Positions 1 to 7,496 are shown, counted from the first letter of the stretch. The stretch: 34,041 nt of DNA from CAYMCV01 sp964389005 (GCA_964389005.1 CAYMCV010000013.1:1-34041); one strand, 5' to 3'. Numbers and translations: made by a program. The notes: a model not told the origin generated them from the letters alone.

Positions 1-479
1 TAACACAAGAGGACGAGAAGAAAGCAGTATTCTTACTAAGCGTTGATGATTATCAGTGGGAAGTTGGTGATCTTAAATACAGTCTTTATGTTGTTGATAA
101 TTTTGGAAGTATTTATTATTACAAAGCCACAACAGTATTTCAGGAAATTGATTTTTCAGAGATATTGATACAAGAGCCAATTGATTCTGTTAATGCCGAT
201 GAAATTGATGAAGCATATGCTTTGTTGTTAAATCTAAATAGTAATGCTAATTTGGATCAGATATCATATGACGGAATTCCTGAACATACAAATAAAGATT
301 ACTATGGTGTGCGATATATAAAAGAAGGCGGAAAAGAATTTTTATGTATATATGCCGATAGAAAGAATGAACGTATCCATCCAGCTGAAGATACCGAAAG
401 AATAGTTGAATTGATGAAGAATTGGTTTGCTAATGAAAGATATCATCAATATGATGACGGAAAGTATCGCGAAGAGTAA
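1..479 (+). CDS. Left-truncated paralogue of the lipoprotein at 558-1196
   Basis: An open frame (codons starting at position 3) runs from the window edge to the TAA at 477-479. Its true start lies upstream. A TTG at 165 could be read as a start but is internal: the frame is open before it and matches the next gene residue for residue (ITQEDEKKAVF near the edge, YYYKATTV, EIDFSEIL, QEPID, YALLL, the tail KNWF-NE-YHQYD). The visible part is acidic and tyrosine-rich with no catalytic motif I recognise. By comparison with the intact neighbour it should begin with a lipoprotein signal peptide about 160 bp left of the window. It is the first of at least two tandem copies at roughly 717-bp spacing. 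Function unknown; that it is surface-anchored is inferred from the paralogue. Confidence 0.8.
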   Translation, partial: TQEDEKKAVFLLSVDDYQWEVGDLKYSLYVVDNFGSIYYYKATTVFQEIDFSEILIQEPIDSVNADEIDEAYALLLNLNSNANLDQISYDGIPEHTNKDYYGVRYIKEGGKEFLCIYADRKNERIHPAEDTERIVELMKNWFANERYHQYDDGKYREE

Positions 480-488
480 TGATAATTA

Positions 489-513
489 GGGCTTCTTCAC
501 AAAAAGAAGCTCC
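489..513 (+). terminator. Hairpin after the first lipoprotein copy
   Basis: GCTTCTT (491-497) pairs with AAGAAGC (504-510) across a 6-nt loop. GG/CC can extend the stem past a single bulged T. It sits 12 nt after the stop codon. No clean T-run follows, so it may be a weak terminator or an mRNA-stabilising hairpin. A sequence-related hairpin follows the next copy. Confidence 0.45.
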
Positions 514-557
514 CAAATACAATTTCAATATACCGTTTGCTATGATGAGGGGTGAAG

Positions 558-1196
558 ATGAAGAAAACCGCGAGGAAAATTTGCATACTCTTATTAGGAT
601 TTACAATCGCAAATACAATTGGTTGCTCAAATCAAACACCGGAAACAACCACCACTGAATCGGAGTCAATTAACCCGACTCTAGATTCAGAATATGTTAA
701 TGAAACTTTCAAAGTCATAACACAAGAGGATGAGAAGAAAGCAGTATTTTTGATTACTGATGATGATTATGACAGAGATTTAGGTGAACGGTTATACAGT
801 CTATATGTTATTGATAATCAAGGGAATATTTATTACTACAAAGCAACAACGGTGATTAAAGAAATTGATTTTTCTGAAATATTGGAGCAAGAGCCAATTG
901 ATTTTGTGATTGCCGATGAGGTAGACGAGGTATATGCATTACTTTTAGACCTTAATAAGGATGCTGACTTAATTGAATTATCATTTAGCGGAGTTCCTGA
1001 ATATGAAACCAAGGAATATTATGGGATTCGATATTTGAATGATGATAGTAGTGAACTGATTTGTTTGTTTACAGAGGATGAATATCAACATATTCATCCA
1101 AGTAAGGAAGCAGAAGAAATCATGAGATTTATGAAAAATTGGTTTATAGATGAAAAATATCACCAATACGACAATTGCAATCGCCGTAAAGAATAA
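558..1196 (+). CDS. Putative lipoprotein, tandem paralogue, unknown function
   Basis: The protein has 212 residues and begins MKKTARKICILLLGF, a basic n-region plus hydrophobic core, followed by TIGC with the Cys at residue 23. That is a plausible though imperfect lipobox (Thr at -3). A Thr/Ser/Glu-rich linker follows, then an acidic globular domain of about 165 residues shared with the left-edge paralogue. I chose ATG 558 over the upstream in-frame GTG 552 because GAGGGG (547-552) lies 5 nt ahead of 558. It is probably exported and lipid-anchored on the outer face of the membrane. I do not recognise the domain. The adjacent copies and the remnant at 1278 show recent tandem duplication; base composition is more AT-rich than the genes to the right. 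A role in sensing or binding an extracellular ligand would be a guess. Confidence 0.75.
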   Translation: MKKTARKICILLLGFTIANTIGCSNQTPETTTTESESINPTLDSEYVNETFKVITQEDEKKAVFLITDDDYDRDLGERLYSLYVIDNQGNIYYYKATTVIKEIDFSEILEQEPIDFVIADEVDEVYALLLDLNKDADLIELSFSGVPEYETKEYYGIRYLNDDSSELICLFTEDEYQHIHPSKEAEEIMRFMKNWFIDEKYHQYDNCNRRKE

Positions 1197-1207
1197 TTTA
1201 ATGATAT

Positions 1208-1233
1208 GGGGTTTCTTCACAAGAAGAAGCCCC
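1208..1233 (+). terminator. Hairpin after the second lipoprotein copy
   Basis: GGGGTTTCTTC (1208-1218) pairs with GAAGAAGCCCC (1223-1233) over a 4-nt loop: 11 pairs, one of them U-G. It lies 11 nt after the stop. The 3' side is AAAATACATTTTT rather than a T-run, so termination is only probable. It is related in sequence to the hairpin at 489-513, so it belongs to the duplicated unit. Confidence 0.55.
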
Positions 1234-1277
1234 AAAATACATTTTTATGCTATTACTTGTTGCAATGATAAACAAAG

Positions 1278-1337
1278 ATGAAGAAAACCGCAAGAAGCGT
1301 TATACAAGATTCACTTTTGGTGCTACAATGGCTGTAA
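1278..1337 (+). pseudogene. 5' remnant of a third lipoprotein copy
   Basis: After the second copy's hairpin the sequence again reads GATGAAGAAAACCGC, the start of the intact gene, 720 bp downstream of its counterpart at 557. The frame then encodes MKKTARSVIQ and stops at 1335-1337 after 19 codons. Similarity to the signal-peptide region fades within about 45 bp. No good ribosome binding site is present. This looks like the decayed edge of a third tandem copy, now overwritten by the leader of the MFS gene. It is unlikely to be a functional peptide. Confidence 0.6.
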
Positions 1338-1374
1338 CATTTGTAAAGACATGCAGTTACAGACGGAGGCAGTC

Positions 1375-2544
1375 ATGAAGAATATTATCTTTTTGGGTTT
1401 GGTCAGTTTTTTCTCGGATATCAGTTCCGAAATGGTATACCCTATTATTCCGCTGTACTTGACGGCGGCGTTTGGCGCGACACCGGCGCTAGTGGGAATC
1501 ATTGAGGGAATTGCGGAAAGCACCGCCAGCCTGCTCAAGGTTTTTAGCGGCTATATCACAGACAAATATCAGAATAAAAAACCCATCGCATTTTGCGGAT
1601 ATGCAACCGGTTTCATTTATAAACTGGCGTTGTTGCTTGCATCCTCGTGGGGTGGAATTCTTGCCGCCCGTGTCATCGACAGACTCGGTAAAGGTATTCG
1701 AACTGCGCCCCGTGACGTCATGGTCAGCGAAAGTGCGGATGCAAATTCGCGCGGTAAAGCATTCGGTATCCATAAAGCGCTTGATATGGCAGGCTCCGCA
1801 ATCGGCATACTGTTGTCATACTTTTTGTTGCAAAGCCTTTCGGACAATACTGCCGGGTATAGAACCATTTTCTTGCTGTCCGTGATTCCGACGGTCGCTG
1901 CTCTTATTATGTTCATTTTTATCAAAGAGAAAAAAGAACCACGCGAGATTCGTGTGCGTGAGAAATTCTGGAAGAAGCTGGGTGCCATTGACAGTCGGCT
2001 GAAGCTCTATCTGGTGATCGTGTTCATTTTTACGCTGGGTAATTCCTCCAATACGTTTCTGTTGCTGCGCGCCAAGAGTGTCGGTTTTGATGATACAACC
2101 GTCATCCTTTTGTATTTTATCTATAATGCAGTCGTGTCTGTGCTGGCGATTCCGTTTGGAAAACTCTCAGATAAAATCGGACGTAAATCAATTCTGGTTG
2201 TCGGATATTTGCTGTTTTCCGTTGTTTATTTCGGATTTGCATTTCTCGCATCGAAGGGCATGATGATTGCGATGTTCACACTTTACGGTGTGTTCACGGC
2301 AATGACGGCCGGTGTGGAAAGAGCGCTGATTGCCGATATTGCACCTGCGGAACTAAAAGGGACTATGCTTGGACTGCACTCAACCGTGTCCGGAATCGCA
2401 CTGCTGCCGGCAAGCGTCATTTGCGGCGCATTGTGGTCCGCATTCGGAGCGGAAGTTCCTTTTGTTTTTGGCGCATCGCTTTCATTGCTTGCTGCGATAC
2501 TGCTGTTACTGTTCTTATCCGGTAAAAAGAAAGCCGTCGCATAG
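1375..2544 (+). CDS. MFS transporter (MJ1317-like exporter group)
   Basis: 389 residues, almost entirely hydrophobic with about 12 membrane segments. The N-terminal part FFSDISSEMVYPIIPLYL resembles the MJ1317-like branch of the major facilitator superfamily. The loop after TM2 carries GYITDKYQNKKP, the usual MFS cytoplasmic loop signature, and its pseudo-repeat is GKLSDKIGRKS in the second half. Another conserved stretch is DRLGKGIRTAPRD near residue 105. I chose ATG 1375 over the in-frame ATG 1351 because GGAGG (1365-1369) is 5 nt upstream. Substrate unknown; a proton-coupled drug or metabolite exporter is the usual role. A MerR-like regulator gene follows after 46 bp and may control it. 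Confidence 0.85.
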   Translation: MKNIIFLGLVSFFSDISSEMVYPIIPLYLTAAFGATPALVGIIEGIAESTASLLKVFSGYITDKYQNKKPIAFCGYATGFIYKLALLLASSWGGILAARVIDRLGKGIRTAPRDVMVSESADANSRGKAFGIHKALDMAGSAIGILLSYFLLQSLSDNTAGYRTIFLLSVIPTVAALIMFIFIKEKKEPREIRVREKFWKKLGAIDSRLKLYLVIVFIFTLGNSSNTFLLLRAKSVGFDDTTVILLYFIYNAVVSVLAIPFGKLSDKIGRKSILVVGYLLFSVVYFGFAFLASKGMMIAMFTLYGVFTAMTAGVERALIADIAPAELKGTMLGLHSTVSGIALLPASVICGALWSAFGAEVPFVFGASLSLLAAILLLLFLSGKKKAVA

Positions 2545-2590
2545 ATCAGTGGATAAGTTGTATTTTACAAGATAAAAGCGAGGGATTGTT

Positions 2591-3334
2591 TTGAGAGAGT
2601 ACAGAACTGCCGAAGTTGCAAAAATCATCGGAATACACCCCAACACCGTTCGTTTCTATGAAGAATGGGGGCTGATTACGAAGCCTGTGCGAAAAGAAAA
2701 CGGTTATCGTGTATTCACCGATTTACAGATTCGACAAATTCGCATGGCGCGTTTTGCATTTCGAATCGAGGTGTTACAGAACGGCCTGCGTAAAAAAATG
2801 ATAGATGTCATAAAAACATCCGCCAACTGTGATTTTGATGAAGCAATCAGACTTTTGGGCGATTACCGTATGCAATTGCAAAAAGAAACGACAAACGCAG
2901 AGGAAGCCATCAGAATCGTGCAGACAATTGTTTCGGGAACAACGACGGAGGACGACAGATTGTGGAAGCGGAAAGAAGCGGCGGAGTACTTGGGGCTGAC
3001 GACAGATACGCTCAGAAACTGGGAGATGAACGGGTTACTGTCAGTCAAGCGCAAAGACAATGGGTATCGCGTTTATACCGCCAAAGACATGCGGCGACTG
3101 AAAATTATACGTTCCCTGCGCTGTGCCAACTACTCGTTGGAAGCAATCTTGCGGATGTTGCAACAAACAAACGACAATCCGCAGGCAGATATTCGTGCGC
3201 TTCTAAATACACCGACAAGTGACGAAGACATCATTTCCGCTTGCGACAGATTGTTGATTTCCTTGGCAAAGGCGGACGAGAACGCGCTTGTGGTGTTGGG
3301 TATGTTGCAGGAAATGAAGGCGGATAAAAGATAA
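2591..3334 (+). CDS. MerR-family regulator with two HTH domains
   Basis: 247 residues starting from TTG, supported by GAGGG (2580-2584) 6 nt upstream. It contains two MerR-type winged-helix DNA-binding domains: residues 1-45 (YRTAEVAKIIGIHPNTVRFYEEWGLI then NGYRVFTDLQIRQI) and residues about 125-170 (WKRKEAAEYLGLTTDTLRNWEMNGLL then NGYRVYTAKDMRRL). A helical linker of about 75 residues joins them. Ordinary MerR proteins have one such domain and dimerise through a C-terminal coiled coil. This chain could bind as a covalent pseudo-dimer or bridge two sites. There is no obvious C-terminal ligand-binding domain. It sits 46 bp after the MFS gene, probably in the same transcript, so control of the exporter operon is a reasonable inference. 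Confidence 0.85.
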   Translation: MREYRTAEVAKIIGIHPNTVRFYEEWGLITKPVRKENGYRVFTDLQIRQIRMARFAFRIEVLQNGLRKKMIDVIKTSANCDFDEAIRLLGDYRMQLQKETTNAEEAIRIVQTIVSGTTTEDDRLWKRKEAAEYLGLTTDTLRNWEMNGLLSVKRKDNGYRVYTAKDMRRLKIIRSLRCANYSLEAILRMLQQTNDNPQADIRALLNTPTSDEDIISACDRLLISLAKADENALVVLGMLQEMKADKR

Positions 3335-3354
3335 ATCATTTTTAGATAAAAGTA

Positions 3355-3385
3355 TTGACATCCGTCTGCACATGGTGTATATAAT
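3355..3385 (+). promoter_or_regulatory. SigA-type promoter of the GntR-ABC operon
   Basis: TTGACA at 3355-3360 matches the -35 consensus. The -10 is TATATA (3378-3383, 17-nt spacer) or TATAAT (3380-3385, 19-nt spacer). The -10 lies inside the palindrome at 3376-3396. It is 53 nt upstream of the GntR start codon. Confidence 0.8.
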
Positions 3386-3396
3386 GTTTATATACA
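3376..3396. promoter_or_regulatory. Perfect palindrome, probable GntR operator
   Basis: TGTATATAA (3376-3384) and TTATATACA (3388-3396) form a perfect 9-bp inverted repeat around TGT. It covers the -10 region, so a bound dimer would block RNA polymerase. The adjacent gene encodes a YtrA-type GntR repressor, a group that usually autoregulates its operon. A GATGAAACA direct repeat follows at 3397-3414. Confidence 0.75.
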
Positions 3397-3437
3397 GATG
3401 AAACAGATGAAACAGATAGCATCATCGGAGGAAAGAA

Positions 3438-3812
3438 ATGAACATATTAATCAGCAACTCCAGCGATAAGCCCATTTACGAGCAGATAGAATTGCAAATT
3501 AAGAACTACATTTTGACCGGTGTCTTGGAGCCCGGAGAGGCGCTGCCTTCCATACGCTATCTGGCAAAAGAACTACGCATTAGCGTTATCACGACGAAGC
3601 GCGCGTATGAAGAACTCGAACGCGACGGCTTCATTGAAACAGTAGCAGGTAAGGGCTCCTATGTTTCGACACAGAACCGGGAGCTGTTACGGGAAGAACA
3701 CTATCGACGCATCGAGGAGTTTTTGGGAAAGGCGGCCGAGGAAGCGCGAAGTTCGGGAATCACGAAGGAAGAAATGATGCAGATGCTCGACATCATCTAT
3801 GATGCGGAATAA
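3438..3812 (+). CDS. GntR family regulator, YtrA type
   Basis: 124 residues. The N-terminal winged helix-turn-helix spans about residues 10-75, with the classic GntR pattern KPIYEQIELQIKNYI, LEPGEALPSIRYLAKELRIS and TTKRAYEELERDGFIETVAGKGSYV. Only about 45 helical residues follow, too few for an effector domain of the FadR or HutC type. That size is typical of the YtrA subfamily, which represses ABC transporter operons. The start is ATG 3438 behind GGAGG (3427-3431). It lies 56 bp ahead of an ABC ATPase gene and downstream of a promoter overlapped by a perfect palindrome, so autorepression of this three-gene unit is likely. The inducer is not evident; cell-envelope stress is a common signal for relatives. 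Confidence 0.88.
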   Translation: MNILISNSSDKPIYEQIELQIKNYILTGVLEPGEALPSIRYLAKELRISVITTKRAYEELERDGFIETVAGKGSYVSTQNRELLREEHYRRIEEFLGKAAEEARSSGITKEEMMQMLDIIYDAE

Positions 3813-3868
3813 TTGACAACGAAGGCAGAAGACTTACAGGAAGCACAATACGTGCGGAAAGGACAATT

Positions 3869-4717
3869 ATGAACGACAACATTCTAGAGTTAAAGAACGT
3901 CACGAAAACTTTTGCAAACTTCAAATTAGACAATGTCAGTCTGACGGTACCGACAGGTTCCATCGTCGGTTTGGTCGGCGAGAACGGCGCAGGTAAAAGC
4001 ACAATCATCAAATCCGTCATCGGCGCAAAACATATTGACAGCGGAGAAATCAAGATATTCGGAAAAGATGTCACAAAAGCATCGCTAAAAGAAGATTTGG
4101 GCGTTGTTCTAGACGAATGTAATTTCCCGGAAGAAATGACTGCGCAGGAAGTCAGTTATGTGATGAAAGCAGTGTATAAAAATTGGGAATCGGGCGAATT
4201 TCTGAAGTGGCTTCAGCGTTTCTCCATTCCGAAGAACCAGCGCATTAAAGAGTTTTCCAGAGGCATGCAAATGAAACTGTCAATATCGGTTGCACTTTCA
4301 CACCATGCGAAGTTTTTACTTTTAGATGAAGCAACCAGTGGATTGGACCCGATCATCAGAGATGATTTACTCGATGTACTTTTGGAATTCATACAGGAAG
4401 AGGATCACGGCGTATTGATTTCGTCTCACATCATTTCGGACCTCGAAAAGGCAAGCGATTATATCACATTCATTCACGCGGGAAAGGTTTTTCTCTCGGA
4501 ATCGAAAGATGAACTCAAGGAGGAGTATGTCATTGTAAAATGTACCCCGGAGGAATTCAAGAAACTGCACAAAGAGGACATAGAAGCGTACCGTGACAAC
4601 AAATTCGGCGTGGAAGTATTGATGCGCAGAGAGAAAAGACCGAAAGATTTGATGTTTGACAAGGCAAATATCGAGGATATCATGTTGTTCTATATCAAAG
4701 GTAAAAAGGAGGCTTAA
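3869..4717 (+). CDS. ABC transporter ATP-binding protein (YtrB-like)
   Basis: 282 residues. Walker A is GENGAGKST (37-45), the signature region FSRGMQMKLS (129-138) is a variant of LSGGQ, and Walker B FLLLDE ends at Glu154, followed by the D-loop SGLDP. A C-terminal extension of about 70 residues after the nucleotide-binding domain is common in ABC-2 exporter ATPases. RBS GGAAAGGA precedes ATG 3869. It is 2 bp from the permease gene and follows a YtrA-type regulator, so the pair probably forms an exporter of two ATPases and two permeases. The variant signature (SRGMQ) is usual in the YtrB/YhcH type and does not by itself imply loss of activity. Substrate unknown. Confidence 0.9.
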   Translation: MNDNILELKNVTKTFANFKLDNVSLTVPTGSIVGLVGENGAGKSTIIKSVIGAKHIDSGEIKIFGKDVTKASLKEDLGVVLDECNFPEEMTAQEVSYVMKAVYKNWESGEFLKWLQRFSIPKNQRIKEFSRGMQMKLSISVALSHHAKFLLLDEATSGLDPIIRDDLLDVLLEFIQEEDHGVLISSHIISDLEKASDYITFIHAGKVFLSESKDELKEEYVIVKCTPEEFKKLHKEDIEAYRDNKFGVEVLMRREKRPKDLMFDKANIEDIMLFYIKGKKEA

Positions 4718-4719
4718 CT

Positions 4720-5385
4720 ATGTGGGGAATTATGTTAAAAGATTTGTATACAATTAAAAGACAAGGGAAAATGCTTATTTTTCTGTTCCTCATCTATATT
4801 TTTATCGCATATTTTGGGGAGCAGCCCATGATGATGACGGGTATTGTTGCAGTTGTCGCGCTGATGATGCCGATAACCTGCATGGCATATGAAGAGCGTT
4901 GCAAATGGGGGGTGTATGCACAGGCATTGCCCGTATCAAAAGCAACACAGGTTGGCGAAAAATACATCTTTCCGATGCTGCTTTGTCTCATCGGTTCGAC
5001 GCTTACGATACCGATTGCTTACTTGGTTGCTCGGTACAAAAACATGGATATGACACTCATGGAAATCATGTTATCAACGCTTGGCGTCATGGTTGTAGGT
5101 CTTTTCTTTCTTGCATTTATCCTTCCGATGATGTATCGTTTTGGAGTAGAGAAAGGACGATTGGGATTGTTCGTTTTTGCTGCGGCAATCGGTCTTGGCA
5201 GTATGGCAATCGGTAATTTGGGTAAAAATCAAACCGAAGACATGCCGTCGGCGCTTGCAAATGCCATAGTTTTTGTAGAGAAGAATACGCCTATTGTAGT
5301 TGCCACGGTAGTTGTAGTATGTATTATGCTGTATGTGATTTCCTATTTCGTCTCGCTCTCGATTGAGAAAAAGAAGGAGTATTGA
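4720..5385 (+). CDS. ABC-2 type transporter permease
   Basis: 221 residues with about six predicted membrane segments (near 20-35, 38-55, 83-105, 113-140, 148-165 and 190-213). The short N-terminal cytosolic part MWGIMLKDLYTIKRQGK is typical of ABC-2 permeases that accompany YtrA/YtrB-like proteins. AAGGAGG precedes the ATG and only 2 bp separate it from the ATPase gene. It should be the membrane half of that exporter. No substrate-specific feature is visible. Confidence 0.85.
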   Translation: MWGIMLKDLYTIKRQGKMLIFLFLIYIFIAYFGEQPMMMTGIVAVVALMMPITCMAYEERCKWGVYAQALPVSKATQVGEKYIFPMLLCLIGSTLTIPIAYLVARYKNMDMTLMEIMLSTLGVMVVGLFFLAFILPMMYRFGVEKGRLGLFVFAAAIGLGSMAIGNLGKNQTEDMPSALANAIVFVEKNTPIVVATVVVVCIMLYVISYFVSLSIEKKKEY

Positions 5386-5389
5386 GTAC

Positions 5390-5740
5390 ATGACGCAAGA
5401 GGAGAAATTCCGGGATATGACCACGGCTCCGGTGAATCGGCTGATTTTGAAATTGTCATTGCCGACCATCGCGAGCATGCTGGTCACATCCTTTTACAAT
5501 ATGGCCGACACGTATTTTGTCGGTAAGATCAATACACAGGCAACGGCCGCGGTTGGCGTTGTCTTTTCGCTTATGGCGGTTATTCAGGCGCTGGGATTCA
5601 TGTTTGGTCATGGTTCCGGCAATTTTATTGCGCGGAAACTCGGTGAGAAGAAGCAAGAAGAAGCCAATCAAATGGTCAGTTGTGCCTTTTTTATGGCATT
5701 GATTGCCGGAACCAGCGGTTTTTTTAATTCTTTATATTGA
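5390..5740 (+). CDS. MATE efflux protein, N-terminal part (broken by assembly)
   Basis: This frame encodes the first two to three membrane segments of a MATE-family multidrug/Na+ antiporter: FRDMTTAPVNRLILKLSLPTI, SFYNMADTYFVGKI, TAAVGVVFSLMAVIQALGFMFGHGSGNFIARKLG. ATG 5390 has AAGGAG (5373-5378) upstream and starts 4 bp after the ABC permease stop. Homology appears to end just after residue 110 (MALIAG); the residues before the stop at 5738-5740 are not MATE-like. The C-terminal part resumes after a run of Ns in the same frame. The break coincides with a scaffold join, so the gene is probably intact in the organism. Confidence 0.8.
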   Translation: MTQEEKFRDMTTAPVNRLILKLSLPTIASMLVTSFYNMADTYFVGKINTQATAAVGVVFSLMAVIQALGFMFGHGSGNFIARKLGEKKQEEANQMVSCAFFMALIAGTSGFFNSLY

Positions 5741-5842
5741 CGAAAAGCCCAGACAGATAAAAAGGAGATGCCAACAACAGAAATGGCTATGATTACTATC
5801 TTAATGATTACAGATTTATTTAACTTTAATTTNNNNNNNNNN
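5723..5842. other. Assembly gap (10 Ns at 5833-5842) with probable misplaced contig-end sequence
   Basis: Ten Ns mark a scaffold gap. The roughly 110 bp to its left do not continue the MATE frame: they contain a stop and are AT-richer than either flank. On the minus strand this stretch is open and reads like the start of another protein (KLKLNKSVIIKIVIIAISVV, then a hydrophobic helix and FRQYKELKK), an N-terminal membrane anchor. A MATE protein would need only about 15-20 residues between MALIAG and LGSTDTILPY. The sequence therefore looks like a stray contig end, not biology. Confidence 0.7.
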
Positions 5843-6838
5843 TTAGGTTCCACCGATACCATTCTGCCATATTCGAAGGATTATCTTCGCATTATTCTGT
5901 GTGGGGCACCTTATATGATGGCATCTTTGGTTCTAAACAATCAGATTCGTTACCAGGGCAATGCGGTGTATGCAATGCTTGGGATTGTGAGCGGTGCCGT
6001 CATCAATCTCTGTCTGGATCCGTTGTTGATTTTTACGTTTGATATGGGCATTTCCGGTGCGGCTCTTGCAACGATTTTGAGCCAGTTGTTCAGTTTCCTG
6101 TTGCTGCTTTACGCGACGACTCGCGGTGGGAATATTCGGATTTCATTCCGGAGAACCCCCTTTTCCTCTTCACTCATCAAAGAAATGCTCTCGGGCGGAA
6201 TGCCGTCATTATTTCGTCAGGGACTGGCGAGTATTTCCGTTATTTTCCTAAATACGATTACAAAAGGGATTGCCGGTGCCGATGCGGATGCGGCAATCGC
6301 GGGAATTTCCATTGTTTCGCGCATTACGATGTTTGCGAATTCCGCGCTGATTGGATTCGGTCAGGGATTTCAACCGGTATGTAGTTATAATTTTGGCGCG
6401 CGTCTGTATGCAAGAGTGAAGGAGGCTTTTTGGTTCTGCGTGAAGTACTCGTTTTTCTTCTTGGTGGTCATCGCAGCAGTGGCTTACTTCTTTGCGCCGC
6501 AGTTGGTCGGCCTGTTTCGAAAAGAAGATGCGATGGTTGCCGAAATCGGAACTTTGGCTTTACGCCTGCAATGTCTGACGTTTCCGCTCAATGCGTGGAT
6601 TGTCATGTGTAACATGATGCTGCAGGCAAGTGGACAGAGTATGCTTGCAACGCTGGTTGCCGGCTGCCGACAAGGGATCTGTTTCCTACCGGTTATTTTT
6701 ACCCTGCCTTTTATCTATGGAATTTTTGGGGTACAGGTTGCGCAACCCGTGGCAGATATCTTTACATTGGCGGTATCTTTGTGGGCAGGAATCTATTTCT
6801 TGAAGAAATTGGGCCGATTGGCGAAAGAGAGGGAGTAA
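5843..6838 (+). CDS. MATE efflux protein, C-terminal part
   Basis: Resuming directly after the Ns, 331 residues carry the rest of a MATE transporter: LGSTDTILPYSKDYLRIIL (end of TM3 region and loop), NNQIRYQGNAVYAMLGIVSG, NLCLDPLLIF, GISGAALATILSQ, then the second six-helix bundle with GFGQGFQPVCSYNFGA. These are standard landmarks of the DinF/NorM-like MATE proteins common in Clostridia. With the N-terminal part at 5390 it would make a protein of about 460 residues. It exports cationic drugs or toxic metabolites using a Na+ or H+ gradient. The HAD gene starts 3 bp after its stop, so the two are co-transcribed. Confidence 0.85.
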   Translation, partial: LGSTDTILPYSKDYLRIILCGAPYMMASLVLNNQIRYQGNAVYAMLGIVSGAVINLCLDPLLIFTFDMGISGAALATILSQLFSFLLLLYATTRGGNIRISFRRTPFSSSLIKEMLSGGMPSLFRQGLASISVIFLNTITKGIAGADADAAIAGISIVSRITMFANSALIGFGQGFQPVCSYNFGARLYARVKEAFWFCVKYSFFFLVVIAAVAYFFAPQLVGLFRKEDAMVAEIGTLALRLQCLTFPLNAWIVMCNMMLQASGQSMLATLVAGCRQGICFLPVIFTLPFIYGIFGVQVAQPVADIFTLAVSLWAGIYFLKKLGRLAKERE

Positions 6839-6841
6839 ATC

Positions 6842-7459
6842 ATGATAAAAAATATTATATTTGACGTTGGAAATGTGCTGGTTGATTTCCGGTGGCGCGC
6901 TTATATGGAGGACTTGGGATTCTCGGAGGAGACAATTGAAGTTCTTGCCGACTGCGTGGTCAATTGCGAACTGTGGAACGAACTTGACCGAGGTGTACTG
7001 CCTGAGGCGGAAGTGGTAGATATTATGAAGAAACGAACCCCCGGTTACGATAAGGAAATTGATTTGTTCTGGGAACGTAGTTTTGAAATCGTATCGGTCT
7101 ATCCCTACACCGATGCATGGTTATCGAATCTAAAAGGCAGAGGCTATCGGATTTATCTTTTATCGAATTACCCCAAACGATTATTCGCGCTACATGCGTC
7201 GACAATTTTCCATTTTTTGCAATATACGGACGGAAGAATTGTGTCCGGAGAGGTAAAAGCGGTGAAGCCGGAGCCGGATATTTATCGGATTCTGTTTGAG
7301 ACCTATCAATTGAATCCGGCGGAGTGCATTTTTATTGACGACCGTGTCGACAACATTATGGCGGCTAAGGCGCAGGGGATGCAAGGGATTATTGCTAAAA
7401 ATTACGAGCAGACGCGGGAAGATTTGGAAAAATACTTATCGGGAGACGAAAAGCGTTAA
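6842..7459 (+). CDS. HAD-superfamily phosphatase, YihX-like
   Basis: 205 residues. Motif I is FDVGNVLVD with the nucleophile Asp8; the usual second Asp (+2) is Gly10, as in YihX-type sugar phosphatases and related HAD-IA proteins. Motif II is LLSN (Ser about residue 110), motif III is the Lys in EVKAVKPEPDIY, and motif IV is FIDDRVDNI. A helical cap lies between about residues 15 and 95. The start is ATG 6842 behind GAGGGAG. It likely dephosphorylates small phosphorylated metabolites in the cytosol, such as sugar phosphates or FMN; the substrate cannot be told from sequence. The SigD-type -35 of the next transcription unit overlaps its stop codon. Confidence 0.85.
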   Translation: MIKNIIFDVGNVLVDFRWRAYMEDLGFSEETIEVLADCVVNCELWNELDRGVLPEAEVVDIMKKRTPGYDKEIDLFWERSFEIVSVYPYTDAWLSNLKGRGYRIYLLSNYPKRLFALHASTIFHFLQYTDGRIVSGEVKAVKPEPDIYRILFETYQLNPAECIFIDDRVDNIMAAKAQGMQGIIAKNYEQTREDLEKYLSGDEKR

Positions 7460-7483
7460 GAAAATATGAAAGTTAGCCGAAAT
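7457..7483 (+). promoter_or_regulatory. SigD (sigma-28) flagellar promoter
   Basis: TAAG (7457-7460), 15 nt, then GCCGAAAT (7476-7483) fits the sigma-28 consensus TAAA-N15-GCCGATAT with one mismatch in each element. The -35 shares bases with the TAA stop of the HAD gene. It is followed by an unknown 1000-residue gene, flagellin and fliS, which is the expected class of target. The transcript should start near 7490. Confidence 0.8.
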
Positions 7484-7496
7484 ATACTGTGCAACG

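Larger units (their letters stand above)
1..1300 (+). repeat. Tandem gene duplication, period about 717-720 bp
   Basis: The CACAAGAGGA motif at 4 recurs at 721, and the GATGAAGAAAACCGC motif at 557 recurs at 1277. Each unit contains a lipoprotein gene, a TTCTTCAC-containing hairpin and a short leader. The first unit is cut by the window edge and the third is degenerate after its first codons. Confidence 0.7.

Noticed and set aside
165..479. A 104-residue gene starting at TTG 165
   Set aside because: The frame is open to the window edge and homologous to the neighbour along its whole length; the TTG is an internal codon.
5668..5862. A minus-strand gene across the N run
   Set aside because: It bridges the assembly gap and MATE-antisense sequence; only the 5740-5832 part looks coding, and it is better explained as a misplaced contig end.
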